The notes below the pieces were generated by a model, which was given only the letters and a program-made list of their open reading frames with translations, did no database searches and was not told the DNA's origin. From contig JALNXT010000016.1 of assembly GCA_023230245.1 (NCBI GenBank), positions 1 through 12,645 on the forward strand: a stretch of DNA of 12,645 bases. The letters are read 5' to 3'. Source of the DNA: Candidatus Cloacimonadota bacterium (GTDB lineage Bacteria; Cloacimonadota; Cloacimonadia; Cloacimonadales; Cloacimonadaceae). Both the position numbers and the translations under genes were made by a program. Positions 6,434 to 12,645 of this stretch are shown piece after piece; position 1 is the stretch's first letter; each line of letters opens with the position of its first letter.

Positions 6434-8530
6434 ATGTCTGTAGAAAAAGAAGAGTGTCCAAATTGTGGGGGCAGTGTTGATATAAATCCAATCTCGGGGG
6501 AGGGGACCTGTCCTAGATGTAGAACCAAAGTAAGACAAACTAAAAAATATATTGACAGTGATAAATGGGGTCGTATTGTCATTGACAAAACGGGTGATTT
6601 TCAGAATTCTCTGAGCCGAATAAAAAAAGAAATTCTCTTAGGCAATTATTCCAATGCATATATAGCTTGCCTTGATGCTCTAAAAATAAATGCAAATAAT
6701 TATGAACTCGATTTTTACTATGCATTTTCTGATTATCTTGGAAATGGAAATGAGATGCATTTTCTCCAGTTCTTAATCCAGAAGGAAGTGCAGGTTGATG
6801 TTGAAAAACTTGATGAAATAATGAATATAATGCTAGGTGTCAAGTATACTACTAGCATTCTTACACAGATTGATCTATATATAAATAAACTAGAAATACC
6901 TGAAGCAATTAAAAAGAAATATTTGACTAAACTTACTCTTCTTGCATTTGATCAATACGATTTTCCACGAAAAGTGCATCTAGCATTGTCAGAACAGAAT
7001 AGCAGAAATCAGGCTGAAATGTTTACTTTGATTGACAATCAAATTTGTGACTATCAAGAATATCAATCGATCATACCTCTAATTGAGAAAGCAATTAAGA
7101 ATAATATTATCTTCTCAGAATCATTATCGATTTTTTTTGAGGGAGCAATTCGACAACTTCTATTAGTCAAAATATCTTATGAAGATTATGTAGATTATCA
7201 TTATATAGAGAAAAGTTTAAAAAAACTGAAAGATTTATATTCACTTAGCGATCTGGATAGTAGTTTCAGCAACTATAACATTAAACAAATGTTTGAAAAC
7301 GCCGACTCTACACTTTTGAGTATTAGAGACTCTATTGAAATACACATTCTGGAGCGAAAACGGCTAAGAACGAAAGAACTTCGCAGGCAAAGAGGAAAAA
7401 GAATGGGCAAAGCTCTGAAAATTCTCATCATTTTGGCTGTTCTGGGTGTGGTAATTTTCGCGGGATATAATGTTATTAGTAATTTCATTAATAATCAACA
7501 AAACACAGAAATAACATATCCACTTGGTTCTATTGAAAATCCTTATATTATTACAACACCTGATGAACTACAAAATATGAGAAGTTCAGCTAGTTATGTT
7601 CTTGGTAATGATATTGATTTGAATGGTTATTCTTGGACACCCCTTTGTAACGAAAAGTATCCATTTAAAGGACACTTGGATGGAAATGGATATACAATCT
7701 ATAATTTAAAGGTTTCAAATTATGAAAGTAACGGCCTATTTGCATATGTAGGATCTGGAGCAACTCTTACCAATCTTATTTTTGAAAAGGCAGAAATTAC
7801 TGGTGCACCGGGCATTAGTAAATATGTTGCAGTCATTGCTGGCTGTTCAAAAGGAGAGATTTCTAATTGTAAAGTATTTAATTCTTATGTATCCGGTGGA
7901 GGAAGTCTCTTTGGTGGACTTGTAGGGTTAAATGATGTGGGAACAATTCGTTCATGCTCATTTAACGGCAATGTAATCAATGAAGCTGTTTTTATTAAAA
8001 ATGATAATTTCAATTCTGCAACTGGAGGTATTTTAGGTTCAAATACATATGGAGAAATTTCAAACTGCAAGGCATCAGGCACAATAACTGGACTTGGTTA
8101 TGTGGGAGGTATTGTTGGAGTGGTTACATCTGCTAAGTCAATAATATCAGAATGTTCATTTTCTGGAATTGTAAATGCAGAATTCAGTCCCTACCCGTAT
8201 CCAGTAATGACAAGGATAGCATATACAGCTCCAGCAGGAGGTGCCAAATCAGATGCGGGAGGAATTGCTGGTTGCATTTCTGGTGGTGGAGTGGTTACTG
8301 ACTGTACTTCTTCTGGAACCATTTCAAGCAATAAAAATAAGTTTAGTATTATGACCGGAAATGCAGGTGGGATTCTTGGTTCAATTTCGTATAGTTCAAG
8401 TGGTACGGTGAGAAAGTGTACATCTTCCACACAGGTATACAAATCATCTTATTCTAATGCAGATGGTATTTGTCCTGACACTGATGCTACACTTTCTGGA
8501 AATACTTTTACTGGAGCCATAGTACAATGA
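6434..8530 (+). CDS. Zinc-ribbon, single-TM protein with extracellular GLUG beta-helix domain
   Basis: A 698-residue transmembrane protein. A zinc ribbon (C8, C11, C26, C29) starts it, followed by about 290 helical residues including a TPR-like hairpin (LLGNYSNAYIACLDAL). A basic stretch (KRLRTKELRRQRGKR) precedes one TM segment at about 327-349 (LKILIILAVLGVVIFAG). Residues about 361-698 form a beta-helix of GLUG type. Typical features are the opening DIDLNGYSWTPL and DGNGYTIYNL strands, then repeats starting GGLVG (about 494), GGILG (531), GGIVG (557), GGIAG (609) and GGILG (645). The positive-inside rule puts the ribbon in the cytoplasm and the GLUG domain outside, so it could couple the cell surface to the cytoplasmic SPFH/ESCRT-like complex. 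The zinc-ribbon plus TM layout recalls Bacillus YdjG, but the GLUG domain does not. Its DNA is much more AT-rich than the upstream gene, suggesting separate acquisition. Confidence 0.87.
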   Translation: MSVEKEECPNCGGSVDINPISGEGTCPRCRTKVRQTKKYIDSDKWGRIVIDKTGDFQNSLSRIKKEILLGNYSNAYIACLDALKINANNYELDFYYAFSDYLGNGNEMHFLQFLIQKEVQVDVEKLDEIMNIMLGVKYTTSILTQIDLYINKLEIPEAIKKKYLTKLTLLAFDQYDFPRKVHLALSEQNSRNQAEMFTLIDNQICDYQEYQSIIPLIEKAIKNNIIFSESLSIFFEGAIRQLLLVKISYEDYVDYHYIEKSLKKLKDLYSLSDLDSSFSNYNIKQMFENADSTLLSIRDSIEIHILERKRLRTKELRRQRGKRMGKALKILIILAVLGVVIFAGYNVISNFINNQQNTEITYPLGSIENPYIITTPDELQNMRSSASYVLGNDIDLNGYSWTPLCNEKYPFKGHLDGNGYTIYNLKVSNYESNGLFAYVGSGATLTNLIFEKAEITGAPGISKYVAVIAGCSKGEISNCKVFNSYVSGGGSLFGGLVGLNDVGTIRSCSFNGNVINEAVFIKNDNFNSATGGILGSNTYGEISNCKASGTITGLGYVGGIVGVVTSAKSIISECSFSGIVNAEFSPYPYPVMTRIAYTAPAGGAKSDAGGIAGCISGGGVVTDCTSSGTISSNKNKFSIMTGNAGGILGSISYSSSGTVRKCTSSTQVYKSSYSNADGICPDTDATLSGNTFTGAIVQ

Positions 8531-8592
8531 GGGTTTATTACAACACTCATTTCATTGTATTTAGAATCAACGAAAATTATTGGTGAATAAAT

Positions 8593-9540
8593 ATGATAAT
8601 AAGCAAAATAATAAAATTTGAAGGACCAACAGATGTCTTCATCTGGAAACATCCCATCGTAATATTGACGCACCAGATGCAATTATATGTAGAGAACAAT
8701 TATTATGCAATTCTCTTTCGCGATGGGGAAATTCTAGATATTTTCACATCAGGACATTATACTCTAAATGCATCTACTACTCCATTGTTAAAAAAGGTTC
8801 TTCCACACCAATTAAGCAGAAATGTATCTTTTCAGTGTGATGTATATTTTGTAAACTGTTTTACATCATTTAATTTCTTGTGGGGCACTCCCTCTCCAAT
8901 TCCAATGCAAGACCCACTATATGGTTTATTTGTTAATGTTCGAGCAAATGGACAGATGAAAATCAAAGTTTCAGATTCAGCAAAACTTGTAAAAAGACTT
9001 GCAGGTGATGTGTCTTCATTTATTCACGATAAATTACAGGATTATCTGCGAGATATGATAATGATGAAAATTGTAGTAGGAATATCTCAGATAATGATAA
9101 ATGATAATGTCAGTTTCCTAGATGTTTCTGCTAGATTATTTGATATATCAGAGGCAATTCACATAAGTATTGCACGAGATTTATATGAATGTGGCCTTTC
9201 AGCGGTATATTTTAATGTAAATTCAATTACTATCCCTAGTTCTGACTATGCACAATTGAAAGAAGCAAAAGAGACAGCTGTGTCTATAAAAACAATTGCT
9301 GATGCTGAAGCATATAGTATCATTGCTAAAGGAGAGGCAGAAAAAACAGTTCGACCATCAGTAATTAATATTGGAAATGTAGCTTCTGGTGGACAGGTAG
9401 TAGTGGGAGATAACTATGGGAATATTGTTGGGGCAGACGGGATAATAAATAGACCGTCAAACTCAGTCATTCAAGGTGATGAACGGAAAAAAGCTAAGAT
9501 GAATGAAGGTAGTCTGGATTCTGATTTATTTGAGGAGTGA
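8593..9540 (+). CDS. YdjI-type SPFH (COG4260) protein with GDN C-terminal linker
   Basis: A 315-residue SPFH protein of the YdjI/'virion core protein-like' family. Family hallmarks are the N-terminal VFIWKHP, then YYAILFRDGEILDIFTSGHY (38-57), DVYFVN (83-88), WGTPSPIPMQD (97-107) and VNVRANGQMKIKVSD (114-128). A helical stalk follows (about 215-250, ADAEAYSIIAKGEAE). YdjI-type proteins usually end in a zinc ribbon. Here the tail is instead a Gly/Asn linker with VVVGDN (269-274) and INRP (285-288), and an acidic end (SDLFEE). The same motif pattern occurs in the TPR protein of the leftward operon. GGTGA at 8582-8586 supports the ATG at 8593. A 62-base gap separates it from the GLUG gene. DNA is AT-rich like that gene. 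A role in recruiting PspA/ESCRT-III-like polymers is inferred by analogy with Bacillus YdjI. Confidence 0.87.
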   Translation: MIISKIIKFEGPTDVFIWKHPIVILTHQMQLYVENNYYAILFRDGEILDIFTSGHYTLNASTTPLLKKVLPHQLSRNVSFQCDVYFVNCFTSFNFLWGTPSPIPMQDPLYGLFVNVRANGQMKIKVSDSAKLVKRLAGDVSSFIHDKLQDYLRDMIMMKIVVGISQIMINDNVSFLDVSARLFDISEAIHISIARDLYECGLSAVYFNVNSITIPSSDYAQLKEAKETAVSIKTIADAEAYSIIAKGEAEKTVRPSVINIGNVASGGQVVVGDNYGNIVGADGIINRPSNSVIQGDERKKAKMNEGSLDSDLFEE

Positions 9541-9593
9541 ATTGGGTTAATTCGCCGTCTAAATTATAATGTTGGGTCGTTATATTTAATTCA

Positions 9594-9987
9594 TTTGACA
9601 TTTATTTGCCACCTAACGTTTACAGTTACAAAGATCTGCCTTCATTCGGACATGCACTTCCGAAATAACCTGGGCGTTGAATTGTCGTGTATTTTGTCAG
9701 AACATCCAAGTAAATGCCAAAAGGAGAGACGGTCATAGATTTTCACTTTCAACGTTCAGATCTGGGAGGTTATTCTAGACTTCCAATAGCTGGATCTTGA
9801 AAATGGGTATTACATTTACATTGGGATGGTCATCCATGCCGGCTTAATTTGGATACATGGATTCATCAAGAAAAGGATGAAGGACATCCCAATCAAGTGT
9901 ATTACCAACGTCGGAGAGGCAATCGCCAAGTTTTTCATAATGTTCTTGATAAGCATGGTTGAGACCAAAGCTGCTGAAAGTCTCCAT
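9594..9987 (-). pseudogene. Decayed transposase, IS5-like, N-terminal part
   Basis: A remnant of a DDE transposase of a type common in methanogens. The first piece starts at 9987 (METFSSFGLNHAY, then EHYEKLGDCLSDV and DWDVLHPFL) and hits a TAA at 9846-9844. The same frame then continues with HPNVNVIPIFKIQLLEV, another stop, and NNLPDLNVESEN, matching the family's 'GRPNxDVxLMFKxLxLQ' and 'YNLSDPELE' blocks. A frameshift near 9740 restores IYDRLSFWHLLGCSDKIHD, matching 'DRISFRxFLGFPDKIPD', ending at a TGA (9644-9642); a weak RQIF match follows to about 9594. The catalytic C-terminal part is missing. At least three in-frame stops and one frameshift show long inactivity. I found no clear terminal inverted repeats. 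The family consensus is from memory and the IS5 label is tentative. It marks a scar between the island and the glycosyltransferases. Confidence 0.72.
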
Positions 9988-10096
9988 ACTACTCAACGTA
10001 CGAAAAGAAAGTACTTTCTGTCGGAAAAATGGGTTGTTAGAAATTCTCAAATAGTTTTTTTCTGTCTTTATTAATATATTCTAAACAGTATTTACG
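9988..10096. other. Gene-free spacer between transposase remnant and glycosyltransferase gene
   Basis: No convincing gene is seen here. A seven-T run at 10055-10061 could end rightward transcription, including read-through from the SPFH operon. A short rightward open frame covering 9826-10074 is antisense to the transposase remnant and looks spurious. I see no clear terminator on the leftward strand for the glycosyltransferase operon. Confidence 0.4.
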
Positions 10097-11224
10097 CTAT
10101 GAGATGGAAATTAGAATGGATACTAAAGTAGTAATAATTGTTAGAGCAATTATCAACGACCAGACGTTTACTGCACTGTCGGACAATATATCCGTCATTT
10201 GACCATCGAAATATACCATATCCCTATTTATATAGTTTAATTTATTATGCTTGATGGATTCAGATATGAAACCCAACTCATTAATCATTTTTAAATTATA
10301 AATTCCAATACTTTCATAGAATGTGATTTTACGCTTTTTATTTACTCTTGAGAAAATAATAGCAGTGGCAATAATATCTGCGATAAGATAAATCGGGAAT
10401 AAACCAAGTAACATAGGATTTTGTGAAATGATTGCCATGATCAGAATCATTATAAAAATAATGATATGCACTATACTTTTCTTGGGAAGACAAGAAATAG
10501 AATAGTCATAATGTTTCTTTATGAGATAGTAGTTTGCTTTTCCATAATGCCACACCCGTTTTCTCATTTGAGTTCGGTGAGACCATGTATCTTTAGCATG
10601 ATAAACAATTCCTGTTTTTGAACATCTAATTTTATATCCTTTTTTAGTGAGGCGCAGCCCTAAGTCTACATCTTCTCCACCCGGTTTATTTGGAAAATCT
10701 GTATCAAATTCGCCAATTTCGGTAAAGAGATTTTTTCTTATAGAGAAATTAGCAGTTGGTGTCCAAGGGACTTCATATAGCCACCCAGGTAATTTAAAAC
10801 ATACAACAAATGGTGATTGGTCAACAACATGCCAATATCGATTTTCTTCCCCAGTAAATATTAATAAGCCGGCAACACCCCCAATTGAATCATCAGAATA
10901 CATTTTATAATGTTCTGTTAGCAGATTTGGCGAAGCAACACAATCTGAATCCAGATATAATATTATGTCATACTGGGCTTTTGAAGACCCATAATTTCGT
11001 TTGCCTGATACAGAAGGCGTAAAAAAATACTTTTGTGCACTGTATTTTTCACATAAAGAATCAATAATTTTTGTTTCATCTTCAGAACTATCATCAATTA
11101 TCAGTACTTCAGAGGAACCTGTAAAATTATTTCTTGCAATTAATACACTTTGTAATAACTTCTCCAAGTGTAATAACCTTCCTTTGGTTGCAATAACAAT
11201 ACTTATTCCATTTAGTTTTTTCAT
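10097..11224 (-). CDS. Family 2 glycosyltransferase with C-terminal membrane segments
   Basis: A 375-residue GT-A fold enzyme that transfers a sugar from a nucleotide- or lipid-linked donor, likely to a lipid or surface glycan at the inner face of the membrane. The N-terminus ISIVIATKGR (7-16) is the nucleotide-binding strand, VLIIDDSSED (40-49) follows, YLDSD (90-94) carries the metal-binding DxD, and GGEDVDL (182-188) supplies the probable catalytic acid. Hydrophobic segments at about 251-268, 271-292 and 353-373 anchor the C-terminus. Its ATG overlaps the stop of the upstream glycosyltransferase (ATGA), so the two are translationally coupled and are recognisable paralogues with the same domain order. 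The acceptor and donor cannot be told from sequence. DNA is AT-rich, as is common for surface polysaccharide genes. Confidence 0.85.
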   Translation of the reverse strand: MKKLNGISIVIATKGRLLHLEKLLQSVLIARNNFTGSSEVLIIDDSSEDETKIIDSLCEKYSAQKYFFTPSVSGKRNYGSSKAQYDIILYLDSDCVASPNLLTEHYKMYSDDSIGGVAGLLIFTGEENRYWHVVDQSPFVVCFKLPGWLYEVPWTPTANFSIRKNLFTEIGEFDTDFPNKPGGEDVDLGLRLTKKGYKIRCSKTGIVYHAKDTWSHRTQMRKRVWHYGKANYYLIKKHYDYSISCLPKKSIVHIIIFIMILIMAIISQNPMLLGLFPIYLIADIIATAIIFSRVNKKRKITFYESIGIYNLKMINELGFISESIKHNKLNYINRDMVYFDGQMTDILSDSAVNVWSLIIALTIITTLVSILISIS

Positions 11225-12372
11225 ATAACGACACCCTTTGTAAACAATACGAGAATAAAACTACACGTATATATCAAAACAAAAGATAATAGGAGCAATC
11301 CCATCCTTTTTGCATCATTTTTTAATTGAGCTTGAATTTGAAATGAATTAAACAACATACCTTTTAAAAAGACATCAAGATGCTTTTTCTGGATTGAAGT
11401 TTTTACTCTGAAAAATTCATATAATCCTGCGATACATTTTGAAAGCAGGTAATAAATTGGGTTTTTGAATTTATTCGATATACCATCAATCACATAATTT
11501 ACAATATTAATGCTCAAGCACCAAACTATTAATCCAATTAAAAAAATCCATGATTTCGTTATAAAACATGTAATTCCCCCAATTATTAGAGCTAGACAAA
11601 ATATAACATAATTCTTTGGTATTATCAACTTATATAATTCAGGATGTATTGTACAAATCATTACTTCCATGGATCCCCACCGTTTAGCTCGATCAATTAT
11701 TGCTGAAAAATTATTCCAAGTATTTCGTGAGTGATATGTTACTGCATCCGGAGCAGAACCAATCATATAACCTGCTTTTGTAACTCGGTATGATAGTTCT
11801 AAATCATCCCCGCCAAGTTTATATGGTAAATTTTCTTCAAACATACCAATTTCCTCCAGCACATTTTTCTTAAATGATACATTATTTCCGATGGTCCAGG
11901 AATGAAATGGATATTTTTTTGCAAAGGAAAACGCATCAACAAATGGGGTGATAGATAGAATTTTCCACCAGAAAGTCATTGGCCCTTCAAAAACAGTCAA
12001 GCCAAGAATCCCCCCAATCTTAAATTGGAGAGGCATATTTTGATATGAGGATGCGTAATTATCCAATAATCCCTCTTTTACTCTCACATCAGAGTCAATA
12101 AAAATGATATAGGGATATTTTGCACTTTTTATGCCCAAATTCCTCTTTTGACGAACACTGTCTGTACCATGGATGTATGTTGCATCATATTTTTTACATG
12201 CAGATAGTATCGTTTCTTTTTCTCTACCCTCACTACTATCAATGATTAGAACTTCAGTTGCTCCAAAACTATATGTTTTTCGCTCATCATACAGACTTTC
12301 GAGAAGCCTATCAACTAATTCTGATCGATTCCATGTTGGAATAATAATTGAAAAGTCCATTTTTTCAGACAC
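11221..12372 (-). CDS. Family 2 glycosyltransferase, paralogue of the downstream gene
   Basis: A 383-residue GT-A enzyme with the same plan as its neighbour. Hallmarks are FSIIIPTWNR (7-16), EVLIIDSSEG (40-49), IFIDSD (90-95) with the DxD, and GGDDLEL (187-193) as the probable catalytic site. Membrane segments lie at about 255-272, 275-295 and 357-377. The start given is GTG 12372, two bases after the stop of the upstream fragment. The ATG at 12360 (MDFSIIIP) would give 379 residues and is equally plausible, as neither has a clear ribosome binding site. A TATA-like TTTTAAA near 12390 could give a nearly leaderless message. The gene probably belongs to a surface glycan or S-layer glycosylation cluster that continues beyond the window, but the product is unknown. 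Confidence 0.85.
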   Translation of the reverse strand: MSEKMDFSIIIPTWNRSELVDRLLESLYDERKTYSFGATEVLIIDSSEGREKETILSACKKYDATYIHGTDSVRQKRNLGIKSAKYPYIIFIDSDVRVKEGLLDNYASSYQNMPLQFKIGGILGLTVFEGPMTFWWKILSITPFVDAFSFAKKYPFHSWTIGNNVSFKKNVLEEIGMFEENLPYKLGGDDLELSYRVTKAGYMIGSAPDAVTYHSRNTWNNFSAIIDRAKRWGSMEVMICTIHPELYKLIIPKNYVIFCLALIIGGITCFITKSWIFLIGLIVWCLSINIVNYVIDGISNKFKNPIYYLLSKCIAGLYEFFRVKTSIQKKHLDVFLKGMLFNSFQIQAQLKNDAKRMGLLLLSFVLIYTCSFILVLFTKGVVI

Positions 12373-12374
12373 AT

Positions 12375-12587
12375 TTAATCCAACTGACCGTTTAAAAGCA
12401 TTGTGACTTCATTACATAAGTACCAACACCCTTCACACTGACAACACAACATTTTTTCTCGACATCTATTCATTTTATCTCCAGTCCAAATTTCTTTTAA
12501 ACTTCTTTCTCCCAATGTTCGGTAGTACCTCAATTTTTCTGTAAATTTTTTGAGGCTCGTATTCTTAGCAGTAATTACGATGTTAGA
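12375..12587 (-). pseudogene. C-terminal stub of a radical SAM-type protein (5' end lost)
   Basis: A 70-codon open frame that ends in TAA two bases before the glycosyltransferase start. It has no good start codon and is closed upstream by TAG at 12590-12588. The sequence RYYRTLGERSLKEIW followed by C42, C48, C49, C51, C54 and C58 (ending CEGCWYLCNE) resembles the tail of radical SAM proteins that carry an extra C-terminal iron-sulfur (SPASM-like) region, where a '...LKEIW' helix precedes a cysteine cluster. The AdoMet-binding CxxxCxxC domain is missing, so this is a truncated remnant unless a frameshift lies just upstream. The broken edge is only about 20 bases from a very GC-rich block. The family call is by pattern and is moderately uncertain. 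Confidence 0.5.
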
Positions 12588-12610
12588 CTACAAAAATATA
12601 CTGTTGTGAA

Positions 12611-12645
12611 CCGGGGGGCGGAGGGGCGACTCCGGCGCGGAGCCC
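12611..12645. repeat. GC-rich hairpin block at the window edge
   Basis: 31 of 35 bases are G or C, in strong contrast to the AT-rich DNA before it. CTCCG (12630-12634) and CGGAG (12638-12642) pair around a GCG loop, and flanking GGGG and CCC could lengthen the stem. GCGGAG occurs twice. It looks like the start of a GC-rich palindromic repeat or another element that continues past the window. Its identity cannot be set from what is visible. Confidence 0.45.

Noticed and set aside
6434..8530. GLUG repeats considered as a possible tandem DNA repeat or CRISPR-like array
   Set aside because: The periodicity is at protein level with degenerate DNA; there are no identical repeats with regular spacers.
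9826..10074. Rightward 82-codon open frame
   Set aside because: It overlaps the transposase remnant on the opposite strand, which explains the sequence better.

Overview
The window looks like the chromosome of a euryarchaeal methanogen, most plausibly of the order Methanomicrobiales. This is inferred, not proven. The support is archaeal TATA-like promoters, GGTGA/GGAGG-type ribosome binding sites, T-run terminators, a Vps4-type AAA ATPase, and a mix of moderate-GC and AT-rich genes. The left edge is the 3' end of a formate--tetrahydrofolate ligase gene (2-316), which is unrelated to what follows.

The core, about 494-9540, is a two-operon island transcribed outward from a divergent promoter at about 3084-3176, which carries a 7+3+7 palindrome between the two TATA boxes. 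The leftward operon encodes an unrecognised 188-residue protein, a TPR protein with a C-terminal zinc ribbon, and a Vps4/CdvC-like AAA ATPase with a MIT-like N-terminus. The rightward operon encodes two helical proteins of ESCRT-III/PspA-like appearance (3177-3779 and 4178-4723) with a one-TM Cys-rich protein between them. These are followed by an SPFH (band-7) protein with three zinc ribbons, a zinc-ribbon/TM/GLUG beta-helix protein, and a second SPFH protein of the YdjI (COG4260) type. The TPR protein and the last SPFH protein, encoded at opposite ends of the island, share a short GDN...NRP linker motif. My reading is a membrane-remodelling or envelope-stress system: SPFH scaffolds and zinc-ribbon membrane anchors recruit ESCRT-III/PspA-like polymers, and a Vps4-like ATPase recycles them. 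It resembles a fusion of the bacterial PspA-YdjGHI module with an archaeal/eukaryotic ESCRT module. The ESCRT-III assignment is the weakest link.

From about 6410 rightward the DNA becomes clearly more AT-rich. After the island comes a decayed transposase (9594-9987) with in-frame stops and a frameshift. A leftward surface-polysaccharide-type cluster follows: two related family-2 glycosyltransferases with C-terminal membrane segments, translationally coupled by ATGA, and upstream of them the C-terminal stub of a probable radical SAM protein cut off near 12588. The last 35 bases are extremely GC-rich and form a hairpin, probably the start of a repeat or of another element. I saw no tRNA, rRNA or CRISPR array.
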